This document shows, piece by piece, positions 16,179 to 23,070 of a stretch of DNA of 64,000 nucleotides; the stretch's first letter is position 1, and each line of letters begins with the position of its first letter. The position numbers and the translations under genes are program-made. The stretch is from Flavobacteriales bacterium (GTDB taxonomy: Bacteria > Bacteroidota > Bacteroidia > UBA10329). The stretch lies in NCBI GenBank assembly GCA_020635495.1, contig JACJZQ010000008.1:1-64000 (forward strand), written 5' to 3'. The notes below the pieces were generated by a model. The model did not search any database. It was not told where the DNA came from and worked only from the letters and a program-made list of their open reading frames with translations.

Positions 16179-16747
16179 AGACCTTTCACTTCGTTGTGCC
16201 GAAAGCAATCCATCGTGTGGTCATTCACCATTCCTGTTGCTTGCATGTGTGCGTAGACAACTGTTGGTCCAACGAATTTGAAGCCACGTTTCTTCAGGTC
16301 TTTGCTGATGGCTTCGGCCAGTTCGGTTTTGGCAGGAATATCCTTCAATGATTTGAGATCAGGTTGTAACGGTTTCCCATCCACAAAATCCCAGATGTAC
16401 TTACAGAACGAACCAAAATCCTGCTGAACCTGAATGAACGCCTGTGCGTTGGAAACGGCCGCACGGATCTTGGCGCCATTGCGGATAATACCCGCGTCTT
16501 CCATCAACGAGGCGATCTTTGCTTCATCAAAGGCAGCTACCTTCTCCACATCAAAGCCATCAAAAGCCTTTCGGAAATTCTCGCGCTTGCGCAGAACAGT
16601 GATCCAACTCAAGCCGGCTTGGAACGTTTCGAGAATCAGGAATTCGAACAGTTTCTGATCGTCATAAACAGGAACGCCCCACTCTTCATCATGATAGGCG
16701 ATGTAGAGTGGGTCGTCAGAAACCCAGCCGCAACGTACTCTTTCCAT
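16175..16747 (-). CDS. tag: DNA-3-methyladenine glycosylase I
   Basis: 190 residues, standard length. Opens RCGWVSDDPLYIAYHDEEWG, in which Cys and the later His residues bind zinc and the Glu of HDEEWG lies in the base pocket; further blocks FEFLILETFQAGLSW and GFKFVGPTVVYAHMQATGMVNDH with the C-terminal H...C zinc ligands. It excises 3-methyladenine from alkylated DNA. Convergent with the pigment operon; stop codons overlap by 4 bp. Confidence 0.95.
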   Translation of the reverse strand: MERVRCGWVSDDPLYIAYHDEEWGVPVYDDQKLFEFLILETFQAGLSWITVLRKRENFRKAFDGFDVEKVAAFDEAKIASLMEDAGIIRNGAKIRAAVSNAQAFIQVQQDFGSFCKYIWDFVDGKPLQPDLKSLKDIPAKTELAEAISKDLKKRGFKFVGPTVVYAHMQATGMVNDHTMDCFRHNEVKGL

Positions 16748-16774
16748 TGCGTGGTTGTAAAAGTGTGGAAGTGG

Positions 16775-16993
16775 TTACTTTTTCTTGATCACCTTAGGAT
16801 CGTTGATGAACTTTCCGTTGACAGACTTGCCTAGAATCACCACCTCTTTGGACTTTTCGTAATCCTTCACGGCAAGCATCATTTCATCTTCCGTATCTCT
16901 TCTGATCTTGATCCCGGATGCAGCTCCAGTGTTACGTACTTCTAAATAATAGCCGTCCTTCAGCTTTTTTGGTCTAGTAGGAGGTCTTCCCAT
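16775..16993 (-). CDS. Small conserved Bacteroidota protein, 72 aa
   Basis: 72 residues from ATG 16993. MGRPPTRPKKLKDGYYLEVRN is followed by SGIKIRRDTEDEM and a Lys-rich tail. I recall close analogues in other Bacteroidota ('RPPxRPKKLxDGFYIEVRNKG') without function. Strongly basic and small, so a nucleic-acid- or ribosome-associated role is possible but unproven. It lies 27 bp upstream of tag on the same strand and may be co-transcribed. Confidence 0.8.
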   Translation of the reverse strand: MGRPPTRPKKLKDGYYLEVRNTGAASGIKIRRDTEDEMMLAVKDYEKSKEVVILGKSVNGKFINDPKVIKKK

Positions 16994-17134
16994 ATCTATT
17001 GATCTTCTTGGTTTTGCTTCAATCTCAATTGCTTTTCCTTTAACACAACATGAAGCAGTTCAGCGGGAAATATAGACAAATGATCTAAACGGCATAATAT
17101 TTTTGTCGACTAAGTCTTAACCAAAAGTTGTTCA

Positions 17135-17539
17135 TTAAGGTAGCAACGTGAAAACTACGGTGTCTGTAGACCGTTGCAACTCGTGGTCGGTTACAATTGC
17201 ACGGACTTCAAATTCAGATTCGATTGTAGTATTCAGGTTCAGCGTGTTTATCCAACGATAATGGCTGCCGTGCTGATGCAGATGTTGCTGAAAGACCATC
17301 GCACCATCGTGCAAACGAATAACAGTTACGAGCATTTCGTGGAGTTCATCATCATCGTCAAACTGAACCTGAATGAGTATCGGATCTCCACTTGCGAATG
17401 CACTGTCTGATGCTGCTGGCGACAAGATGCTCACCCTGGGCGCATCACTTGTTGGTATTGGTACTTCATTTTCTTCGCAGGATGCCAGAAGCAACGTTGC
17501 AACAAGAATTGGAAGCCACATTAAAAGTTTTGAGTTCAT
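17135..17539 (-). CDS. His-rich lipoprotein, probably metal-related (DUF4625-like?)
   Basis: 134 residues with a lipobox signal peptide (VATLLLASC, Cys ~20). The mature part is an Ig-like strand pattern with PRVSILSPAASDSAF and clustered histidines (ELHEML, FQQHLHQHGSHYRW, TDHELQ). This resembles DUF4625-type domains found near copper or zinc genes in Bacteroidota; assignment is by impression. It directly follows the gene for the outer-membrane protein (1-bp gap) in a three-gene set. Confidence 0.75.
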   Translation of the reverse strand: MNSKLLMWLPILVATLLLASCEENEVPIPTSDAPRVSILSPAASDSAFASGDPILIQVQFDDDDELHEMLVTVIRLHDGAMVFQQHLHQHGSHYRWINTLNLNTTIESEFEVRAIVTDHELQRSTDTVVFTLLP

Positions 17540-17540
17540 T

Positions 17541-18455
17541 TTAGATCGTTATCAATAGAGAAAAATTGCATTGATGTTTTGGAGTTACTTCTCCTGAACC
17601 CAGATCATGAAACAGCGGAATGGAGTAGCCCACATTCCAAATAAATCGTTTGTAGCCCAATTGGATGTTGGCACGCGCCCAAGTAGAAAAACCACCCGTG
17701 GGAATCTGAATCACACCGTTGTCGAGGTCTTTCCAAGCGTAGTCTCCCATTAGGGCCAACTGCGGCATGAAGGTCATGTTGCGGTAAACTGTCCAATAGA
17801 ACGCACCAATAAAACCGTTCATTCTATTGCCGAATTTGTAGCCATGCTGATTCTTGGTGTTCAAGCGGAAATCAGCAGAGGATGAGATGCCCCAACGCTT
17901 GATGCGAATGATGTACCGCGCTCTGAAATTCGGGTCCCAACTTCCTGTGCCTGGCTGAAGATTCATGTTCAGCAGTTCGTTATCCTGCTTCAGGTTGGTT
18001 GGCCCGGTCGGGGTTTTCAGTCCTGCGCCTAAGATCACATTATGACGCACCTTTCTGCCCAATGTATCGGGTGTTTTGATGACCGTGTAGTTGGCACCCA
18101 ACCATGCATCGCCAAGTCCGTAGCCAGTAAAAGTGCCTTCCTGTTCAGACTTCTGGGTGCGGTAATGGAAAGGCATGCTTGCCAAAATCTGTACGCGCCA
18201 ATGCGGAACGTAGCTTCCAAACGCCTCAAGGGTATGGAAATGTTCCACGCTTTTATCCAGCGACAAACCTTCAATCAGAGAACTTGAGTGAGTGGTTGTG
18301 AAGTTCTGATACTGATATCGGAGCCCGATGTAATGCTTACCGAACTGCGGTACTATTCCCATAAATCCGCTTGAGGCACAGCTGCATTGGTCGCAACTGA
18401 ATGCATTCAAACTTGAGATGACCAACAGGCCAAATCCAACAATAATTTGTTTCAT
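17541..18455 (-). CDS. Outer-membrane beta-barrel protein, transporter-like
   Basis: 304 residues with a signal peptide (ending NAFS) directly followed by CDQCSCASSG, a cysteine cluster at the mature N-terminus. The rest alternates aromatic strands (YIGLRYQYQNF, LGANYTVIK, NVILGAGLKTPTGPTN, FRARYIIRI) as in outer-membrane channel proteins. Proteins of this kind accompany metal-efflux or copper-handling genes in Bacteroidota. Neighbours (CNGKC protein upstream, His-rich lipoprotein downstream) support a metal role. Confidence 0.8.
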   Translation of the reverse strand: MKQIIVGFGLLVISSLNAFSCDQCSCASSGFMGIVPQFGKHYIGLRYQYQNFTTTHSSSLIEGLSLDKSVEHFHTLEAFGSYVPHWRVQILASMPFHYRTQKSEQEGTFTGYGLGDAWLGANYTVIKTPDTLGRKVRHNVILGAGLKTPTGPTNLKQDNELLNMNLQPGTGSWDPNFRARYIIRIKRWGISSSADFRLNTKNQHGYKFGNRMNGFIGAFYWTVYRNMTFMPQLALMGDYAWKDLDNGVIQIPTGGFSTWARANIQLGYKRFIWNVGYSIPLFHDLGSGEVTPKHQCNFSLLITI

Positions 18456-18505
18456 GATAGATTATCTGAGTTCAATGTTGCAGCATGAGCTGCGTAATTC
18501 TGAAT

Positions 18506-18880
18506 TCAGATGATCTGTGGCGGATGAAAAATGGAATGAGTGGCATTGATTCCGCTCAGATGCTTAATCCGAGGAATCTGAATGACGGTTTCTTCAAACG
18601 ATTCGAAGACCACTTCATTATCTATAGTGAAGTAAAGGATTGCTTCGCGAAGGTTTTCTGGTAGAACCGGTGCGTCTTCCGAGCTTTCTTCTGTTTTTTC
18701 AAGCTGCTTGGTCAGATGACATTTACCGTTGCAGGTGTTTTTCACTTCATCTTTCTGCACGCAGATGGTCTGGCTGATGATTTCTTGATGGATCTTGAAA
18801 TCCAACAGCACGAAACTCTTCAGAAAGACATTACTGAAAAGCAGTCCGATCAATCCTATGGCTGCAATGGCGCGAAGCAT
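18506..18880 (-). CDS. CNGKC-motif membrane-anchored protein
   Basis: 124 residues from ATG 18880 (MLRAIAAIGLIGLLFSN); the frame is open 29 codons further up to 18967, but that would overlap the divergent glycosyltransferase promoter. One membrane helix is followed by ISQTICVQKDEVKNTCNGKCHL: Cys pairs CxNGKC are the hallmark of a Bacteroidota family that occurs beside copper and TonB genes. First gene of a three-gene set with the barrel protein and the His-rich lipoprotein. Function unknown; a metal-relay role is inferred from the cysteines and the company it keeps. Confidence 0.75.
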   Translation of the reverse strand: MLRAIAAIGLIGLLFSNVFLKSFVLLDFKIHQEIISQTICVQKDEVKNTCNGKCHLTKQLEKTEESSEDAPVLPENLREAILYFTIDNEVVFESFEETVIQIPRIKHLSGINATHSIFHPPQII

Positions 18881-18970
18881 CGGGGCAAATATACCAACCG
18901 CTGCAATGGCAAACATGACTTTCAGCACTGTTTTAGCATTTGGCGGGTATCCTATTTTTGCATGCACCGC

Positions 18971-20071
18971 ATGAGTTCAAAATCGCAACGCATTCTTTTC
19001 TTGGTTCCGTACCCGTTGGGAATTGCGCCCAGCCAGCGTTTTCGGTTTGAGCAGTACTTCGATAAGTTGACAGAAGCTGGCTTTGAGTTTGATGTGAAGC
19101 CGTTTTTGGACGAGCGCGCCATGATCTATCTCTACGAGCCAGGCAACTTCTTCCGCAAGGTTTGGAAGGTGAAACTTGGTCTGCTAAAGCGATTTCTTCA
19201 GCTTTTCTCCCTTGGGAAGTACGACTACGTGTTTATCCATCGCGAGGCGGCTGCAATTGGACCTCCTGTGTTTGAATGGCTGATAACTAAGGTTTTCAGG
19301 AAGAAGGTGATCTTCGATTTTGATGATGCCATCTGGCTGAAGAATACGTCCACCACCAATTCGGTCATCACGCTGTTTAAACGCTATCGCAACGCGAATG
19401 ATACGTGTAAGTGGGCTTGGAGGGTGAGTTGCGGAAATGATTACTTGTCCGACCATGCGCGGCAGTTCAATCCAAACGTTTTCGTCAATCCAACAACGAT
19501 TGATACAGAACATCATCACAATCAAGTAAAACAGTTTTCGGGAGAGAAGATCACCATTGGATGGACAGGTACACATTCGACCATCAAATACTTGGATGCG
19601 CTCATTCCGACCTTGAAGAAGTTGGAAGGTGAGTTCGATTTCCGCTTTGTGGTAATCGCTGACCGCAAACCCGATTTCGATCTGAAAGGGCTTCAGTTCG
19701 TTCCATGGAACAAACAGACAGAGATTGATGACCTGCTGAAGATGGATGTGGGCGTGATGCCTTTGGAGAATGACAAATGGGCCAATGGTAAGTGTGGTTT
19801 CAAGGCCTTGCAGTACATGGCGCTGGGTATTCCTGCCATGGTTTCGCCTGTCGGGGTGAATACGAAGATCGTTGACCATGAGATGAACGGTTGGATATGC
19901 GACACGCCAGATGAGTGGGAGCAGACGCTCCGTTCCATCTTGGAGAAGAAGACCGATCTGAAGGATTTTTCTGCTGCCGCAAGAACCAAGATCGAAGGGC
20001 ATTATTCGGTCAAGTCCAACACCTCCAATTTTCTACATTTGTTCGCACTTCGCGGACCGGAAAACGGATAA
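18971..20071 (+). CDS. Glycosyltransferase family 1/4 protein
   Basis: 366 residues from ATG 18971 (MSSKSQRILFLVPYP); ATG 18962 adds three residues. GT-B fold: N-terminal strand RILFLVPYPLGIAPSQRFR, FDFDDAIW near 117-124, then the C-terminal domain with ITIGWTGTHSTIKYLD and the nucleotide-sugar site FKALQYMALGIPAMVSPVG. Acts in the cytoplasm on a surface glycan. A TATTTTTG box at 18953-18960 could be its -7 element, with no good -33 partner. The upstream frame extension to 18716 runs through the divergent gene and is not coding. Confidence 0.85.
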   Translation: MSSKSQRILFLVPYPLGIAPSQRFRFEQYFDKLTEAGFEFDVKPFLDERAMIYLYEPGNFFRKVWKVKLGLLKRFLQLFSLGKYDYVFIHREAAAIGPPVFEWLITKVFRKKVIFDFDDAIWLKNTSTTNSVITLFKRYRNANDTCKWAWRVSCGNDYLSDHARQFNPNVFVNPTTIDTEHHHNQVKQFSGEKITIGWTGTHSTIKYLDALIPTLKKLEGEFDFRFVVIADRKPDFDLKGLQFVPWNKQTEIDDLLKMDVGVMPLENDKWANGKCGFKALQYMALGIPAMVSPVGVNTKIVDHEMNGWICDTPDEWEQTLRSILEKKTDLKDFSAAARTKIEGHYSVKSNTSNFLHLFALRGPENG

Positions 20072-20111
20072 CGCGAAAAAGGAAAAACGTTACTAAATCA
20101 GCTCAAACCTC

Positions 20112-21221
20112 ATGGCTCAAACCTCAGACCTCTTAGAATTGAAAAGCACCGCGCTGACCGCGAAACATATTGAATTGGGAGCCAAAATGGTTCCGTTTGC
20201 AGGCTATAACATGCCGTTGCAGTACGAAGGACTGACGGTAGAGCATCTGGCCGTTCGAAGCGGGGTTGGTGTATTCGATGTCTCGCACATGGGCGAGTTC
20301 ATTATCCGTGGTGAGGGCGCGTTCGATTTGGTTCAGAAAGTGACCTCTAACGATGTTGCTGCGTTGGTTGATGGTAAGGTGCAATACTCTTGTTTCCCGA
20401 ACGAAACTGGTGGAATTGTGGACGACCTTCTGGTGTATCGGATAGACAACAAGACCTACATGTTGGTGGTGAATGCTTCCAATATTGATAAGGATTGGGC
20501 GCATGTTTCCAAGTATAACACGGCCGGGGTTGAGATGATCAACATTTCGGATAAGACCACGCTTTTGGCGGTTCAAGGTCCGAAGGCTGCGGAGGCGTTG
20601 CAGTCGCTAACGGACATCAACCTATCGGAGATGACGTACTACACCTTTAAGAAGGGCGTTTTTGCAGGTGTGGAGAATGTGCTGGTGAGTGCTACGGGCT
20701 ACACGGGCGCTGGCGGGTTCGAGATCTACTTTGAGAACAAGGATGCCGACAAGATCTGGAATGCGGTTTTTGAGGCCGGTGCTGCTCAGGACATCCGTCC
20801 GATTGGATTGGCCGCGCGCGATACGCTGCGGTTGGAGATGGGTTTCTGCCTTTACGGCAATGATATTGACGATACCACTTCACCAATTGAGGCGGGACTG
20901 GGTTGGATAACCAAGTTCAATCATGAGTTTACCAATTCGGCAGCTTTACTGAAGCAGAAAGAAGAAGGTGTTGCCAAGAAGTTGGTCGGGTTTGAGATGA
21001 TAGATAGAGGTATTCCGCGCCATGATTATGTAATTGTAGATGCGGAAGGAAACGAGATAGGCAAGGTGACCTCGGGCACGCAGGCACCCAGTTTGCAGAA
21101 GGCCATAGGTCTTGGGTATGTGAACACCGCGTTTTCGAAAGTGGGGACGGAGATCTATATCAGAATCCGTGATAAGCAGGTAAAGGCGCAAGTGGTCAGG
21201 CCACCGTTTTATAAGGGTTGA
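20112..21221 (+). CDS. gcvT: Glycine cleavage T-protein, aminomethyltransferase
   Basis: 369 residues, normal length. Recognisable blocks: GAKMVPFAGYNMPLQY, GVFDVSHMGEF, the folate-site region TGYTGAGGFEIYF, LRLEMGFCLYGND and TSGTQAPSLQKAIGLGYV. It transfers the methylene group of the aminomethyl-lipoyl H-protein to tetrahydrofolate, releasing ammonia. gcvH and gcvP are not in the window, as often in Bacteroidota. Starts 41 bp after the glycosyltransferase. Confidence 0.95.
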   Translation: MAQTSDLLELKSTALTAKHIELGAKMVPFAGYNMPLQYEGLTVEHLAVRSGVGVFDVSHMGEFIIRGEGAFDLVQKVTSNDVAALVDGKVQYSCFPNETGGIVDDLLVYRIDNKTYMLVVNASNIDKDWAHVSKYNTAGVEMINISDKTTLLAVQGPKAAEALQSLTDINLSEMTYYTFKKGVFAGVENVLVSATGYTGAGGFEIYFENKDADKIWNAVFEAGAAQDIRPIGLAARDTLRLEMGFCLYGNDIDDTTSPIEAGLGWITKFNHEFTNSAALLKQKEEGVAKKLVGFEMIDRGIPRHDYVIVDAEGNEIGKVTSGTQAPSLQKAIGLGYVNTAFSKVGTEIYIRIRDKQVKAQVVRPPFYKG

Positions 21222-21240
21222 TAAGTTTACAAAGTTGATA

Positions 21241-21364
21241 GGTTACGAATTACGAATACCGCAAGCGTACGAATATGACGAATGCGTGATTTGCAGCGTT
21301 TCCCATTGATGACGGCTTGGATTTCCCATATTCGGATATTCGTATTCATTCGTAATTAGTAACC
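21241..21364. repeat. Intergenic inverted repeat (GGTTACGAATTACGAATA arms)
   Basis: The gcvT-comB gap begins ggttacgaattacgaata and ends tattcattcgtaattagtaacc, which is nearly its complement; inner arms tacgaatatgacgaat and ggatattcgtattc add further pairing. The whole 124-bp segment can fold into one long imperfect hairpin. It may act as a spacer or weak terminator, or be a mobile palindromic element. Confidence 0.7.
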
Positions 21365-21365
21365 C

Positions 21366-22085
21366 TTGAACCAAGTAGAAGTTTGTTTCTCTCCACCGTT
21401 GTTCGACCTTTTTGCCAAGAAGGACAGCATTGTGGTGGTGGTAGACATCTTCCGCGCTACCTCTGCCATGGTAACGGCTTTTCAGCATGGGGCGCGGTCG
21501 TTCATTCCGGTTTCTACCATTAAGGAGGCCCTCGATTACAAGGCGAAAGGCTACTTGGCCGGAGGCGAACGGAACGGTGAGATCGTGAAGGGTTTTGAGT
21601 TTGGGAACAGTCCGTTTGCGTATATGGATGAGCGCATCAAGGATCAGGATATTGTGCTTACCACCACCAACGGTACGCGTGCCATTAACATTGCCAAGAA
21701 GGGAGCCGATACGGTGCTCATCGGTTCGTTTTTGAACCTACAGGCGTTGGCCGACCATCTGCAGACCCAAGGCAAAGATGTGATCATCTTCTGTGCGGGT
21801 TGGAAGGACCGTTTCAATATGGAGGACAGCCTCTTTGCCGGTGCGCTGACCAACTTGCTGCTTACCAGCGGCAAATTCTATTCTGATTGCGACAGCGCCA
21901 ATGCCAGTAGCCTGGTCTATCGTACAGGGCGCAAGAACCTGATGACCTTCCTGAAGACCTGTTCTCACCGCAAGCGCTTGGCGCACCTTAACCTGGAGAA
22001 GGATGTGGAATACTGCCTTCAGCGGGATGTGACGGACGTTATTCCTGTGCTGAAGGATGGGAAGTTGGTACGCTTGACGGATTAG
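21366..22085 (+). CDS. comB: 2-phosphosulfolactate phosphatase-like (ComB family)
   Basis: 239 residues from TTG 21366 (NQVEVCFSPPLFDLF). Family blocks: VVVDIFRATSAMVTAF, LAGGERNGEIVKGFEFGNSP and TTTNGTRAI, then CAGWKDRFNMEDSLFAG. ComB homologues hydrolyse 2-phosphosulfolactate in sulfolactate/coenzyme M pathways; in Bacteroidota, which lack coenzyme M, the physiological role is unclear, perhaps sulfolactate or capnine-related sulfonate metabolism (inference). Confidence 0.9.
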   Translation: MNQVEVCFSPPLFDLFAKKDSIVVVVDIFRATSAMVTAFQHGARSFIPVSTIKEALDYKAKGYLAGGERNGEIVKGFEFGNSPFAYMDERIKDQDIVLTTTNGTRAINIAKKGADTVLIGSFLNLQALADHLQTQGKDVIIFCAGWKDRFNMEDSLFAGALTNLLLTSGKFYSDCDSANASSLVYRTGRKNLMTFLKTCSHRKRLAHLNLEKDVEYCLQRDVTDVIPVLKDGKLVRLTD

Positions 22086-22223
22086 GATGTAAGGCCGCGG
22101 CTCTGCTGGCCTGTTTTTCTTTTAACCTACGTGTCTTGATATGCCTTGGCAGTAGCTTGTGGTTTAACCGAGAATTATTGCTGACAAACCGCTGAATGAT
22201 CGGTGCTTTATGGGATGGTTTTT

Positions 22224-22310
22224 GGGGTAAGACCGAGAGCGATCGGGGTAAGACCGAGAGCGATCGGGACTCGACCGAGAGTGATCGGGAGAAGACCGAG
22301 ACTGATCGGG
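22224..22310. repeat. 21-bp tandem repeat, four copies
   Basis: Four consecutive 21-bp units at 22224, 22245, 22266 and 22287, the first two identical (ggggtaagaccgagagcgatc) and the last two with a few changes, followed by a partial ggg. Each unit ends in a GATC and contains GACCGAGA. Translated it would give a seven-residue G-R-P-R repeat. Confidence 0.95.
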
Positions 22311-22420
22311 ATTGTTGATTTTCAGTCAGTTATGGTTTTGAGAAGGGTTTGGGTGGTTTTGGGGAACAAGCGTTGTGAACGCGCACTAGTGGGGAGTATG
22401 CGTTGTAAGCGCGAGTTGGC

Positions 22421-22442
22421 GAGACCCCTCATGAGATGTCTC
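22421..22442. repeat. 22-bp near-palindrome (GAGAC...GTCTC)
   Basis: gagacccctcatgagatgtc plus tc reads almost the same on the other strand; nine of eleven pairs match. Such GAGAC/GTCTC palindromes are dispersed in genomes of many environmental bacteria. Confidence 0.8.
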
Positions 22443-22570
22443 TACAAATCGCTGTTCTCAAACCAATGATTGAATTTGGTTAATTCGCTGTAAACAGTCT
22501 AAATTGGAGCTAAGTGACGTTGATGAAACAATGTCCTTATTGACTCTAGCACACCTTTAAGACCACTCTA

Positions 22571-23008
22571 ATGCATGATGACCACCAAGTAATTGATTAC
22601 CTTTTAGACGTGCTGGACAAACATAGTTCATCACATTTTGATGTGAACAAAGAATTGGAAGTCCGGTACGGAAAAGACTTCGCTGATAAGCTTTCTGTCT
22701 TTTATGAGCGGTCTCTGTAATATTATGACGTTGCTAGGAAAAATCCCGAAAGCGGTCTTACAGAGCTTACGTCAAAAGGAAAAGACGCATTAAGTAAAGG
22801 TGGGTGGTTGGCTTCTAAAACACTTGATGATATTGAGAGCGAAGTAGAATTCAATAGAGAAATCGCTAGAAGAGATGAAGAAGCCAGAATCGATGAGGAA
22901 CGCGAAAAGATGTCCTGGCAAAGGGCTCAGAACATGTCTGCAATTGCACTGGCACTTGCAATTGTGGCCATTATTCTTTCGGTGGTCAATTTCGTTTTAG
23001 CTGACTAA
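22571..23008 (+). pseudogene. Tail-anchored coiled-coil protein gene broken by one stop codon
   Basis: ATG 22571 opens a frame (MHDDHQVIDYLLDVLDKHSS) that stops at TAA 22718-22720; the same frame then continues without a break (YYDVARKNPESGLTELTSKG) to 23008. Together they encode about 145 residues: a helical N-terminus, a charged segment rich in Glu and Arg (FNREIARRDEEARIDEEREK) and a C-terminal membrane helix (SAIALALAIVAIILSVVNFV). No frameshift is needed, so one base change explains it. A second start at TTG 22808 could still give the C-terminal 66 residues. No family known. Confidence 0.75.
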
Positions 23009-23070
23009 TGCTTAGCAGAATCTAAATGCGCGAACGATTAGGCAATCACCTCACAATAAATTCCATTAAC

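Larger units (their letters stand above)
22086..22570. other. Non-coding gap with tandem and palindromic repeats
   Basis: 485 bases without a supportable gene. It contains the 21-bp tandem repeat at 22224-22310 and a near-perfect palindrome at 22421-22442. A frame from 22203 to 22469 stays open only because the 21-bp unit has a length divisible by three. Confidence 0.75.

Noticed and set aside
18716..18970. N-terminal extension of the glycosyltransferase
   Set aside because: It reads the CNGKC gene antisense; the GT-B start motif begins right after ATG 18971.
19184..20002. 272-codon minus-strand frame
   Set aside because: Antisense to the glycosyltransferase at 18971, whose motifs are clear.
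22203..22469. 88-codon open frame with G-R-P-R repeats
   Set aside because: It stays open because of the 21-bp tandem repeat; no ribosome-binding site, biased composition and no similarity to anything I know.
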